From assembly GCF_011386835.1 (NCBI RefSeq), contig NC_088796.1, positions 67,097,468-67,161,467 of the forward strand: 64,000 nucleotides of DNA. The letters run 5' to 3'. This DNA comes from Chrysemys picta bellii (Eukaryota; Chordata; Testudines; Emydidae). This document shows positions 11,769 through 22,787 of the stretch, one piece after another. A program made the translations under genes and the position numbers. Within the stretch, counting starts at the first letter, position 1; each line of letters begins with the position of its first letter. The notes below the pieces were generated by a model. The model saw nothing but the letters and a program-made list of their open reading frames with translations. It was not told the DNA's origin and made no database searches.

Positions 11769-12969
11769 GTCATAGATTCTAGGGCTGGAAGGGACCTTGA
11801 GAGGCCATCAAGTCCAGTCCCCTGCCCTCATGGCAGGACCAAATACTGTCTAGACCATCCCTGATAAACATTTATCTAACCTACTCTTAAATATCTCCAG
11901 AGATGGAGATTCCACAACTTCCTTAGGCAATTTATTCCAGTGTTTAACTACCCTGACAGTTAGGAACTTTTTCCTAATGTCCAACCTAAATCTGCCTTGC
12001 TGCAGTTTAAGCCCATTGCTTCTTGTTCTATCCTTAGAGACTAAGGTGAACAAGTTTTCTCTCTCCTCCTTATGACACCCTTTTAGATACCTGAAAACTG
12101 CTATCATGTCCCCTCTCAGTCTTCTCTTTTCCAAACTAAACAAACCCAATTCTTTCAGCCTTCCTTCATAGGTCATGTTCTCAAGACCTTTAATCATTCT
12201 TGTCGCTCTTCTCTGGACCCTCTCCAATTTCTCCACATCTTTCTTGAAATGCGGTGCCCAGAACTGGACACAATACTCCAGTTGAGGCCTAACCAGCGCA
12301 GAGTAGAGCGGAAGAATGACTTCTCGTGTCTTGCTCACAACACACCTGTTAATACATCCCAGAATCATGTTTGCTTTTTTTGCAACGGCATCACACTGTT
12401 GACTCACATTTAGTTTGTGGTCCACTATAACCCCTAGACCCCTTTCTGCCGTACTCCTTCCCAGACAGTCTCTTCCCATTCTGTATGTGTGAAACTGAGT
12501 TTTCCTTCCTAAGTGGAGCACTTTGCATTTGTCTTTGTTAAACTTCATTCTGTTTACCTCAGACCATTTCTCCAATTTGTCCAGATCATTTTGAATTATG
12601 ACCCTGTCCTCCAAAGCAGTTGCAATCCCTCCCAGTTTGGTATCATCTGCTAACTTAATAAGCGTACTTTCTATGCCAATATCTAAGTCGTTAATGAAGA
12701 TATTGAACAGAGCCGGTCCCAAAACAGACCCCTGCGGAACCCCACTTGTTATGCCTTTCCAGCAGGATTGGGAACCATTAATAACAACTCTCTGAGTATG
12801 GTTATCCAGCCAGTTATGCACCCACCTTATAGTAGCCCCATCTAAGTTGTATTTGCCTAGTTTATCGATAAGAATATCATGCGACATCAAATGCCTTACT
12901 AAAGTCTAGGTATACCACATCCACAGCTTCTCCCTTATCCACAAGACTCGTTATCCTATCAAAGAATAC
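11769..12969 (-). mobile_element. CR1 LINE, 5'-truncated, minus strand
   Basis: The low-coordinate end has the CR1 3' terminus (TCATAGATTCTAGGGCTGGAAGGGACC on this strand, i.e. ending in an ATTCTATGA-type repeat on the element strand). The element then runs into reverse-transcriptase coding sequence up to about 12969, where similarity stops inside the RT palm region. CR1 copies are usually 5'-truncated, as here. The copy is well preserved and therefore comparatively young. Confidence 0.92.
11850..12948 (-). pseudogene. CR1 reverse transcriptase C-terminal part, one frameshift
   Basis: A 346-codon frame is open from 12890 to 11850. Motifs in order: SHDILIDKL, the GVPQGSVLGP turn with FINDLD (RT block 4), LADDTKLGG with the catalytic DD pair (usual form FADDTK), then [41 protein letters not shown], the C-terminal thumb region with QRRATRMIKGLE, and a C-terminus ending DKCLSGMV. 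Upstream, YLDFSKAFD (RT block with the first catalytic Asp) is present but in another frame, so there is a frameshift near 12885-12895 and the first half of ORF2, including the endonuclease, is missing. The element cannot move on its own. No promoter or host gene function is implied. The open thumb region suggests little time since insertion. Confidence 0.9.
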
Positions 12970-13959
12970 TAACAAACACATTGGAAATTTTCAGCATACA
13001 AATCTTATCTGAAGTTCAGTACCCCACACCTAAAACTGATATGAAATTTCTGTATAATCTTAAAGCTCTTGATTTGGACTGAAATACTACTTTAAATCTA
13101 GATAGGTGTACCACAGTTGTAAGATGTTTCACTCACTTTAAATCTAGAAATGAGCCAGACTGCTGTGACTCTTATAAAACGTTTAAAGGCAAGATTTCAG
13201 GAACTATTAATGAATCAATTAAGAATTCCCTTCAACAAGGTTGCCTATCTAGTACTCCTACATTACTTGAGAAAAATGCCTGATGACGCTGTCTCTGCTT
13301 TATAGGAAATAAAATTACGTCCGTAATTCAGAGGTGATGCTAGCAAAATATTTTCTTCTGGACTAGGAAGGGAGAGTTTCTTTCTTTTTCTCTTGTGCTT
13401 ACTTTTTTCCCCAGACAGTTAAACAACTCAGCTGATGTCTGGTAGTCAGTAGGAGCAAACAATACCCCTAACCTTCAACATGCTGCTTCATATTATTCAA
13501 AATCTAATTCAGAGTGGTTACTATTTATCAAGGCTAGTGGTTACTATTTACCTAGGCTATACCTAGGAAATATTGATTGGGATATTTGAAAAATATTAGT
13601 CTCTCTCTAACTCCTAATGAAATTACTAGTTTATGCTGTTTAATTTGAAGCTCAAAACAGTTAGGTAGTTGATTATTTGCAGGACAGGTAGACAACCTTG
13701 TTGCTCAAAGACAGGGAAAGCAGAACTCATTTTGGATGCATAAGTAACCTCATTCTATTAAATTATAAGTTCAAATTATTTTGCAGATAGGATCACTCAG
13801 ATTCATACTGATCTATCTGTCTCCATGATAGCAGCATCATGTCTATTGGTGACAATGCAGAGCTTCCTCAGCTTATGTTTCTACCAGTCTTTATATTTCA
13901 GTTTTTTACAAGTTGCTTAGTACATTGGTATCAGAGCTGGACCATATTATGATGAAAAG
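12970..13959 (-). other. Intron spacer with a small local duplication
   Basis: No named repeat. A 23-bp unit GTGGTTACTATTTAYCWAGG is repeated in tandem near 13516-13561 and followed by a CCTAGGTAT/ATACCTAGG palindromic stretch. No exon seen. Confidence 0.45.
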
Positions 13960-14180
13960 TAAGAGTCAAGAACAAATGGAATTTTCTCTGTTCATCTTTA
14001 CTAGTTCATTCAGGGCTTTATAGGTTAGGACCAGATCTTTGAATTCTGTTCTGAAATGAATGGAGAACCAATGAGTTCACAAAGCAGAGGCAATGTCTAT
14101 CACTGTTCTGCTATATATGCTACATATTCTGCACCAACTTCAGTTTTCTTTTGACACCTGTAACTTTCAGCCTCTGGCAT
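13960..14180 (+). mobile_element. LINE-type relic (unclassified)
   Basis: CAGGGCTTTATAGGTTAGGACCAG, then TTTGAATTCTGTTCTGAAATGAATGG and TTCTGCACCAACTTCAG, resemble a LINE untranslated segment that I know from reptile genomes. The copy is strongly decayed and borders are approximate. Confidence 0.35.
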
Positions 14181-14889
14181 CATATAATGAGTTTAGCATG
14201 AAAGATGATGGTCCTCTCCTGAGAAAAAAAGATGCAGTTTCCTGGTAAGTCATCGATCAAAAATTCTTCACTACAGTGGAGTGGTGATGAGTCCAGCAAA
14301 AACCTAAGGCTTCACACCAACTTGATGATCTGTGGTCTAATGCCATTGGTCACTGGTGAGGTCTGAGTCTTGACAAGCTCTTCAAATATTTTCCCTTCTT
14401 GTTAGCACCACTTCTGTTTTTGAAGAGGAATTTCAGTCGCTGTTACTCTCTGAGATTCTGGAGGTCCCAGAGCACATTCAGGTTGCAACATGCAAGTTGG
14501 ATACTTGCCTGTCTTGTCTAATGAAGGCATGTCTTTGGGGCATTTTTGGAATCAATCATCAATATTTTACTGTTGGAAAGCAAGATTCCAGCATCAATTA
14601 AGGAAATTATTATTACATCCTGGCTCAAGATGATTTCTTTCTGGCTATGCACAATGATCAGGCATCAGTGCTGATTCTGTTATATGTATCTGCTATCTTT
14701 AACATGACCATGTGGTTTTGCTGACAGAATGATGAGAGTAGCTCCATTCTCTTCTTTCTTAGCAAGATCCTAGATGATCTTGTTTATCTGCACCGAGAAT
14801 TCTCTCTTGTTGGTTTCACCAGTTTTAATTCTGTCATCCTCTCCTGTTTAGCTGGTGTCTGAGGCTGCTAGCAGGGCTAATAGGGAGGT

Positions 14890-15440
14890 ATGGGCTGCAG
14901 TGTCTTCAGAATATGGATGACACAAAGCTCTACAGCTCCATTTCATCTAATCTATCCAGTACTATTTACCTCAGTCATAACAGTGCCTAACCAGGACTGG
15001 GACACTGATCAGACTCAACTTAGATTTGAGTTAGGTAATGCTTATGTGCTGTGTGAAGTGACCAGAAGGCATTACAAAGATCATGTAATCATCTGGTGTG
15101 TGTTACAGGTCCCGCTTTGTCCCCAATCCTCAGAGGAGATGAATGTGTTACAGCCCAAGTGAGTGAGCTCTAGAATTTTAGCTCTGGAGGTCCACAGTTT
15201 AATCCCCAGTCTGCCAAGATTGCAGCCATCATAATTACATGAGAAAACAAATAAAGGCTATACCTAGCATTTGTTTCTCAGATTTACAACATAGGTGCTT
15301 TGCTTGTTCTTAGCTGCTGTTCAGATAGCAGTGGCTGCCAAGAATGTCTGTGTTATCATCTGTGTTCTGCAAAGAATGTATTGATATATTTATCTCATCA
15401 AGGTTAAACTATTCAAACTGTTTAGAAATTTCAATTAGGG
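14890..15440 (+). mobile_element. L2-like LINE reverse-transcriptase relic
   Basis: Near 14914 the plus strand reads MDDTKLYSSISS, a decayed form of the L2-type YADDTQLY motif, and at 15380-15420 it reads IDIFISSRLNYSNCLE, matching the L2 F(I/V)SSRLDYCN motif that lies downstream of it. Order and spacing fit an L2-clade ORF2 with many breaks. The sequence at 14180-14890 may belong to the same old element but has no motif I can call. Confidence 0.5.
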
Positions 15441-16118
15441 CAGAATGTGACTGTTTATTACGTGGTATTTCCTACAAGGGAGTGCTTGACATGATTTTTG
15501 GCTACCATTTTTATTGTTGGCTTTCACCTGCAAAGTGCTAAACAGTTTGTGTCCTGGCTAATTTAGATATGTCCTCTTTCCTCATATCATACCAAGCCAA
15601 GGACTGTCCCATTAGTACTCAGCATGAAGGCCCACAATAGCTATACTATTCTCAGATCTTGATTTGTTGTGCACCACTTTCCTGGAGGGTGGGAGACAGA
15701 GGAAATTCTCTACTGAGACATTTCCTTTTAGCTGTTGGAAAGCAACAGGTTACATTTTATCAGTTTCACCTTAGTAATCACAATCTTCAACAGTCCTTTT
15801 CTTGCCAGTGGTCTATATCACTAATTTGGGGTGGGAGGTCTTTGTGGACATTTTTTTGAGCACCGGACAACTTTGCCCTTCCTGTTGGCATTCTTTTCTC
15901 ATCCATTTTATTCTCACCCATAAGAATTTTACATTCAGCAACAAACATTTTGTCCAAACCATAGGAATAGCCATAGGTACTAGGATGGCTTCTCCAAGCT
16001 CATCATCTGAAGCAAGCTCCCCACAAACCAGGAGACACCAACTCAAAAAGGCACCAGACCCTGAAAGAAGAAGAGATGCAAAACCTATGGACATAGGTCC
16101 ACTGCTACGATGATCAAC

Positions 16119-16678
16119 CAGTAGCGTAGCTGGGAGGGTGCAGAGGAAGCAGCCGCTTCCCCTCAGCACATTTTCCAAAAGCAGCGCCTTAGTTAGGGGT
16201 TACCATGGCGCCAGGGGGCGGGGCCCACACTCCGCTCTGAAGCTTGGCCTGCTGGGCTGGCGCTGGGCTCCTGCAGGCAAGGGGGGGTGGCACGGCCGGA
16301 AGAGCCATGGGGAGGGAGTGGCACAGCCGGAGGAGCCATGGGGGGGGGGGTGCGGCGCGGCCAGAGGAGCGGGGGGGGGGGGGGGCGCAGCATGGCAGCC
16401 CACAACGCGGCCGGAGGAGCCATGGGGGGAGGCACGGCTGGAGGAGCCGGGGGGGAGCTGCGGGGGCGGCACGGCCGGAGGAGCCATGGGGGGTGGGGGG
16501 CGGCGCGCCATGGCCGGAGGAGCCATGGGGGGGCCACGGGGGCGGCACGGCACGTCCGGAGGAGGGGGTGCGGCGCGGCCGGAGGTGCCAGCCAAGGGGG
16601 CGTGGCCAGAGGAGGAGCTAAGGGGGGCGCCTTTTTAATGTTTGCTCCCACTGCTCTTAGAACCTGGCTACGCCACTG
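16119..16678. mobile_element. Non-autonomous hAT element with G-rich minisatellite core
   Basis: The left end is CAGTAGCGTAGCTGGG and the right end is CTGGCTACGCCACTG, so the complement starts CAGTGGCGTAGCCAG, a classic hAT terminal inverted repeat. Both sides are flanked by the identical 8-bp TGATCAAC (16111-16118 and 16679-16686), the hAT-type target-site duplication. No transposase is encoded. The core is a CpG- and G-rich array listed separately. It sits inside the older Penelope-like element, so it is the younger insertion. Confidence 0.93.
16283..16610 (+). repeat. G-rich minisatellite (CGGCCGGAGGAGCCATGGGG unit)
   Basis: The core motif GGCCGGAGGAGCCATGGGG recurs about ten times with variable spacers and G runs of up to 14. 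Because stop codons are rare in such text, open frames appear on both strands over 16138-16709; they are composition artefacts, not genes. The G runs could form G-quadruplexes. Confidence 0.88.
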
Positions 16679-17345
16679 TGATCAACCCCCCACAAAACAC
16701 CTTTCATGATCCATGGGTCCTACACATGACTATCACAACACGTGGTGTACCTCATCCAGTGCACTCAATGCCCCAGTAATAACTATGTGAGTAAAACCAG
16801 ACAATCACTATGATCTCAAATGAACTCACACAGAAAAATGATAAAAGACAAAAACACCATATCACCTGTAGATGAACACCTTTCACAAAGTGATCATTTC
16901 ATATCTGACCCCTCAGTCATCATCCTCAAAGGAAATATGCAAAACACTTTCAAAAGAAAAGCCTGGGAGCTTCAATTCATAACTTTGCAAGACACTACAA
17001 ATCATGGACTGAATAGACAAACTGGATTTACAGCTTATTACAACAATTTATTATCGACTAACAATGCCTGCCCCACAAGCTGCCTTCCCCAACCCACCTT
17101 TCTTTCCTCCCTATGACTGCAGGGGTGTTAATGGGCATTTCACCTTGAATGTTAACTACTTAGGCTAAACTATCTGTTCCACCTTGTATTTAGCTGTGAC
17201 ACTCTGTATGTTTCCCAGACATGAAGAAGAGCTCTGTATAAGCTCATAGTCATGTCTGTCTCACTAACAGAAGTTGGTCCAATAAAAGATACTTCCTCAC
17301 CTACCTTGTCTCTCTAGTATCCTGGGACCAACATGGCTTCGCACC

Positions 17346-17886
17346 CATAAGACAGACAATTTGGCTAGATTTCTCTCCCTCTTTCTTAATCTCCCTCTTT
17401 CTTAATCTCTTTCTTAATCTACATATAGTTTAACACATGGATGAGGCATACGAGCATGGTGTTTGGAATGGTTTATAGTACATCAACTTCCACATACTGA
17501 TGAATAATAATTTTATATATTTAAGTAGCACTTTTTACCTAGAAGATCTGAGTCCAAACAGCATTTCACATACACCTGCTGAACAAGAGACCACAAGCTG
17601 AAATGCAACACAAGTTTAAATAGTATCAGCAGCACCTAATAATAATTTAGGTCTGGAAAATGGTGATTAACTTACAGCATCAAATATAGTGAAACAGGTA
17701 ATTTGCTATTTAAATGGCTAGCATGCCAATTTGCTGAGATACCAATGCTGACACTCCTACATAACTCCTAGTTAAAAGTGTCATATGTGTTCAGGGGTCT
17801 ATGTAGTGGTTTTTTTCTTTTTAATTTTATCCAAAAGAAGATACTTTTATCACCACAGCTTCCCTACCAAATAATCACCATGACTG
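17346..17886 (-). other. Intron spacer
   Basis: AT-rich sequence. A short tandem CTCCCTCTTTCTTAAT repeat lies near 17370-17412. No recognised element or exon. Confidence 0.4.
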
Positions 17887-18265
17887 CAGCACCTACACTG
17901 GGGGTTGTTTCTTAAATTTTAAATAATTTTAGTGCTTGTGGACTGCCAGTCCGGGAGACTTAAGCCTTCTGTTTATCCATATAAGATCTACAGCAAAGGC
18001 AATGGCAGTGTGACTTAGACTCACTGCTCTATTAACTGTGCCTTAGCCTTAAACTATGAGATAGAACTTCAGTCTCCGTGTCCAATAACTACCAGCACCT
18101 ACACTGGGGGTTGTTTCTTAAATTTTAAATAATTTTAGTGCTTGTGGACTGCCAGTCCGGGAGACTTAAGCCTTCTGTTTATCCATATAAGATCTAGAGC
18201 AAAGATAGATCTTACCCTTAGCCTTAAACTCTGAGATAGAACTTCAGTCTCCATGTCCAATAACT
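17887..18265. repeat. Local tandem duplication, unit about 206 bp
   Basis: Unit 1 (17887-18092) and unit 2 (18093-18265) both begin CAGCACCTACACTGGGGG and end TCCRTGTCCAATAACT. They are nearly identical over the first 110 bp and the last 50 bp; unit 2 lacks about 33 bp in the middle, where a short GATAGATCTTACCC filler sits. The sequence belongs to no repeat family I recognise. Confidence 0.93.
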
Positions 18266-19407
18266 TCTGTCCTCCTTACTGAGAATGGCATTACTTGAGA
18301 CACTTGTCGGCAATTATAAGGAAACTATGAACTCATTTTACTTAGGTCACCAATAGTCATGAAATGATCATGATTTTTGAGAGCTACTCATATAGGTTAT
18401 ATCTGAACAGTGGTGAAAGACTAGTGATGAAAGATTCTGTATCCCCTTACCAATTCTCAGAAACATCCAGTTACACTAGTTTGGCATTTATGATCTTTCA
18501 TTCAAAACCAACTGTTTTTACCAAAACTAACTTTGCTTAATTTATGACAGCTGACAAGATGACAGCCCATGACATATTTTCAGGCTACGTAGGGTACCGT
18601 ACCTGTATAGCAATGTTGATGTTTGTCTGAGATAATGGGAGGCATTATTAAGACATATCTTTACACACTTAGAAGACTGATTCCTTGTGCAATTTGGGAA
18701 ATTTCCTCTACTTAGTAAGGGTAGGGGTTGGGGAAAAAGCAAGAATAACTTACTCTTTCTTAAGCAATAAAAAGAATTTATATCTACACATCTTTTAAAG
18801 AACATACAAGGCAGGTAGGTAAAGGTCACAAACCTCTGTTGTTGCTGGAATAAATCCATAGAGTTAAAGTTGTTATTGAAACATTCTCAAACTAATGAAG
18901 TCACCAAATAAATAAAAGAAAGATGTTTTGTAAAGATTGCAGAACTTAAAAAGCCCGTTTTTTTCTTATCATAATTAAATACAGGACAAAAAAAGATCAA
19001 AGAAAAGGAATATACTGTCTGGTTAAGTTATCACTCTGTTTTAAATTTTGTTTATACCTCACATAAAATGATCCACCTATGATCTCAATGATTTGTATGA
19101 AACAGCCAAACTTCAATCATTTAAATAATTCTCTGTAGGCATCTCTCCCCAACAAGATCAAGGAAAATAGAAGTGGTCACAAATCTTTAAAAGCACTCAA
19201 TTAAGGGTCAAAGACATATAAAGGTTGTTGATAACTGCTGTTAAGGATTCTCAAGAGCTACAGTAGTGTACTTTGAAAAGACAAGGGCAGTGATGTAATT
19301 AACAATTATTACCATGCATTATAAATCCCATTTACAATATGTCACATTATACAGGACTGGGTGGGGTGAAGGTACTTAGCAAAGTACTATAAACTCAGAA
19401 TTACTGT
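18266..19407 (-). other. Intron spacer
   Basis: AT-rich, no repeat family or exon recognised. The minus-strand open frame at 18542-18859 has no known domain. Confidence 0.4.
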
Positions 19408-19408
19408 T

Positions 19409-19492
<84 letters not shown>
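19408..19492 (+). repeat. (GATA)n microsatellite, about 20 units
   Basis: An uninterrupted TAGA/GATA run from about 19410 to 19491. Pure and long, so likely polymorphic. GATA arrays are common in reptile genomes. Confidence 0.97.
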
Positions 19493-19807
19493 ACAGGGGA
19501 AGGAATGCATGTAAAGTTCTTGAAACTATAGACCAAAATAAATAGCATACTGTAATATATTTACCAAGTAATGATGTAAACTAAATAAGAATTCATTAGA
19601 CAAAAGGAAAGATACATCATCTGGTATGGAAGTTGTTGAATTTTGAGCTAGAGAACGTTTAATTTGGAGAAAGGAATTTCCCTGGCTTTCCCCACTAAAA
19701 ATAAATTTGTGGCAAAAGAATCACTTGTGTAAAACACTTTGTATACGAGAATCCCTGGGTAAATAGTAGCATTAAAACATCAGGCAGAGATAAAACCTGA
19801 CTTTTTA

Positions 19808-20010
19808 GGGGTGAGTGTGATCTAGTGGTTGAGAATCAAGACTGTTTCTATTGCTATCTTTGCCACTACTGTACAACTGCATGCAACTTTGATCAAATCC
19901 CTCAGATTACCTATTAGTAACGTAGGTACACTGCCTCACAGAGGTATTGTGAGGACTAATTAATTCATTCCAAGTGTTTTGAGATTCTTGTATTAAAGGT
20001 TCCATGTACG
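19808..20010 (+). mobile_element. MIR-like SINE
   Basis: TGATCTAGTGGTTGAGAATCAAG (tRNA-like head with an A-box-like region), then TTTGCCACTACTGTACAACTG, CCTCAGATTACC, GCCTCACAGAGGTATTGTGAGGACTAATTAATTCAT and TGTTTTGAGATTCTTG follow the MIR consensus order. Old and diverged. Confidence 0.75.
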
Positions 20011-20769
20011 TGTGAAATAAGATCACCATCGCATATAATTGCAATGTAATACAAGTAGTTGATCACACAATCAACTATACCAGCACTATGAATTAACAGA
20101 ATCTTTTTAAAAATCAGCCGTGGAGTCAAGCAGATATGACAGATATGGCAATTTCCTGATATATGCTGGATATACAAACATCACTGAATTAAGTGGAACA
20201 TTATGGAATTAAATTAAACTTTATCGAATTAAGTTCAAGTATCTTAGGCATTGTAAGACGTCATTAGAAATACTGTGTACAATTCTGGTCACTCACATTT
20301 AAGAAAGATTAATTTAAACTGGAACAGGGGCAGAGAAGAGCTTCTAGGATGATCAGAGGAATGGAGGACCTGTCTTATGAAAGGAGACTGGAAGAGCTTG
20401 CCTTGTTTATTCTTGAAAAAAGAAGGATGAGAGAGGATACGATTGCTCAAATAAATACATGGGGAGAGGAGAGTACCAAGGAGGGTGACAAGATATTTAA
20501 GATAAAGGTCAATGTTGGCACAAGAACAAATGGGTATGAACTGGCCATGAACAAATTCAGGCTGGAAATTAGAAAACGGTTTCTAACCATCAGAGGAGTG
20601 ATGTCCTGGAACAGCCTTCCAATAGGAGTTGTGGGGGGCAAAAAACTAAGTTTTAAGAGAGCTGGGTTTATTTTTGTGTGTAACTGTATAATGGAGTTGC
20701 TTGTGATGGTGGGGGGCATCGCTCAACAGCTCGAAACTCACTTCTAATTTATGTCTTATGTTCCTAAAG

Positions 20770-21134
20770 CAGGGACCCCAAAGTCCCGGCCCACTGGCCC
20801 TCTGCGGCCCGAGAACCTCCGCACTGCAGCCCGCGGAGGAGACACGCATGCAGACACACTCCCGGCAATGTCTGCTGCAGGCACTGCCCCCTGCAGCTCC
20901 CATTGGCTGGGGGAGAGGGACAGCGATATCACCACTAGTCACCAGGCAGAGTCAGCCATAGAGGCAGCGTCACTTGTTTCCACAATAAAAATAAACAAGT
21001 CATTTTATTTCAAAATAAAAAATACAATATAAAAGTTTTCTTTTCTGAACACCATCTTCAGTGACATTATTGGCCCACTGGGAGGATTTGAGGACTGGCG
21101 CTGACCCTAAGGTAAATTGAGTTTGAGACCTCTG
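20770..21134. mobile_element. Non-autonomous hAT element with perfect 8-bp TSD
   Basis: Starts CAGGGACCCCAAAGTCCCGG and ends GAGTTTGAGACCTCTG, whose complement starts CAGAGGTCTCAAACTC, an imperfect hAT terminal inverted repeat. TCCTAAAG flanks both sides (20762-20769 and 21135-21142). The 365 bp hold no transposase; the left half is CpG-rich and the right half has AT-rich AATAAA-containing text. It landed in an existing CR1. Confidence 0.93.
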
Positions 21135-21605
21135 TCCTAAAGCTTATGCTCCAGAGTTTCACCCAGCCAATGGCAGGGGTCAGGAAGGGATTTCCCCCAC
21201 CCAGTCTATTTTGAGATGTTATTTTTATCTCCTTCTGAAGCATAAGTGGTGACTATGGTTAGAGATGGGACACTAGGTGGGGTGGGCTTACGCTCTGAGA
21301 TGGCACCAAACATTCTCTCTCTCTCAGGTGCTTGGCTGCCTAGTTCTTGTTCACATGCTCAGGGTCTAACTAATAGCCATTTGTGGGGTTGGAAAGGAAT
21401 TTTCCCCCAGGTCAGACTGGCAGTGATGTTGGGGGGGGTTAATCTTTCTTTGCAGCATGCAGGTGCAGGGGTCACTTGCCAGGATTATTATTCTCTCATT
21501 TAATCATTTTCCCACCTCTGCAGAGGGCTAAAACATTGGTGCACCTCAGTCCCTCCTATTCTATGCCTGTGGCACATAATAGCCTAGTTTCCTGTGGCTC
21601 TCATT

Positions 21606-22585
21606 TATGAATGGGCATACTGGGTCAGACCAATGGTCCATCTAGTCCATTATCCTGTTTTTTGACAGTGGCCAATGCCAGTTGCTTTAGAGGGAAGGAA
21701 CAGAACAGGCCAGTTTCTAGTTATCCATCCCGTTGTCCAGTGCCAACTTCTGGCAGTTAGGGACACTTGGAGCATGGGGCTGTATCCCTGACCATCTTGG
21801 TTAATAGTCATTGATGGACATATCCTCCATGAAGTTATCTAATTCTTTTTTGAACCCAGTTATACTTTTGGCCTTCACAACATCCCATGGAAACAAATTC
21901 CTCATGTTGACTGTGCCTATTAATTTCATTGGGTGACCCCTGATTACTGTGTTATGTGAAGAGGTGAGTTACATTTCCTAATTCACTTTCTCCACATCAT
22001 TCATGATTTTATAGACCTCTCATATTCCCCCTGTATGATTCCCCGTAATCATTTATTTTCTAAAGCTGAACAGTCCCATTCTTTTTAATCTCTCCTCATA
22101 CGGAAGCTGTTCCATATCCCTAATAATTTCTGTTGTTTTTCTCTGTACTTTTCCCAATTCTAATATATCTTTTTTGAGATGGGGTGACCAGAACTGCACA
22201 CAGTATTCAAGATGTGGGCATACCATGGATTTATATAGCGGCATTATGATATTTTTCTGTTTTATTATCTAGCCTTTTCCTAAAAATTCCTAATAGTTGA
22301 GTGGATGTTTTCAGAGAACTATCCACGATGACCCCAAGATCTCATTCTTCAGTGGTAACAGCTAATTTGGACCCCATTTTGAATGTTGTTGGAAACATGT
22401 TTTCCAATGTATATTTTATATATATATATATATATGTGCATTTATCAGCATTGAATGTAATCTGCCATTTTGTTGCCCATTAACCCAGTTTAGTGAGATC
22501 CCTTTGCAACTCTTCACAGTTAGCTTTGGACATAACTATCCTGAATAATTTTGTAACATTCGAAAATTTTGCCACATCACTTTAC
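21606..22585 (-). mobile_element. CR1 LINE, minus strand, diverged
   Basis: The low end is the CR1 3' terminus of the subfamily with GGGCATACTGGGTCAGACCAATGGTCCATC; the element then runs through GAACAGAACAGG, ATCCTCCATGAAGTTATCTAATTC and an RT thumb relic that reads LPYEERLKRMGLFSF and HLEYCVQFWSPHLKKD on the minus strand (22053-22244). It contains a (TA)n run at 22417-22435. Borders are approximate at the high end. Confidence 0.85.
22417..22435. repeat. (TA)n microsatellite
   Basis: Nine to ten TA units within the minus-strand CR1. Confidence 0.9.
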
Positions 22586-22787
22586 TCTCATTTCAGTTTT
22601 GGGTTTAGTGTGTGGGCACTGGGTGGTGTTGGTGGCCTGTGCTATATAGGAGGTCAGATCAGATGATCTAGTAGTCCCTTGTTGCCTTAAACTCTATGAT
22701 TCATTGTAACAAAAATGTCAATATTTATGACTTCTTGAAGTTCGTTCCAGCCCTACATTTCAATGATTCTTTGTATTATTGTGGAAT

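Larger units (their letters stand above)
15883..17345 (+). mobile_element. Penelope-like retroelement, degenerate, split by a hAT insertion
   Basis: At about 15895-15990 the strand encodes FILTHKNFTFSNKHFVQTIG and then IAIGTRMAS, the Penelope RT signature (F-T-F..-Q..G-A-MGTRMAP). After the hAT insertion the text at about 16735-16960 encodes VYLIQCT ... NYV ... NSHRKMIKDKN ... VDEH, remnants of the GIY-YIG endonuclease. The 3' end at 17220-17345 is the tail GTTGGTCCAATAAAAGATA ... ATCCTGGGACCAACATGGC. The middle between RT and endonuclease is deleted and the frame is broken throughout; a dead copy. Confidence 0.8.
20250..22702 (+). mobile_element. CR1 LINE, plus strand, interrupted twice
   Basis: At 20250-20665 decayed RT C-terminal and thumb text is seen (ATGATCAGAGGAATGGAGG ... 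GAAAGGAGACTGGAAGAGCTTGCC ... RLEIRKRFLTIRGVMSWNSLP). From 21143 the 3' untranslated type continues (GGGGTCAGGAAGGGATTTCCC, GGTCAGACTGGCAGTGATG), and after the opposite CR1 the terminal part resumes at about 22600-22702 (GGAGGTCAGATCAGATGATCTAG ... CTTAAACTCTATGATTC). A hAT MITE (20770-21134) and an opposite CR1 (21606-22585) lie inside it. The 132-codon frame at 20349-20747 is part of this relic. Confidence 0.8.

Noticed and set aside
16138..16709. Overlapping open frames of 119-166 codons on both strands
   Set aside because: They lie in the G-rich minisatellite inside a hAT element; proline/glycine/arginine repeats in several frames at once are a composition artefact.
19808..20010. Possible tRNA gene at the TAGTGGTTGAGAATC head
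   Set aside because: This is the tRNA-derived head of a MIR-like SINE; no intact anticodon arm or terminator.
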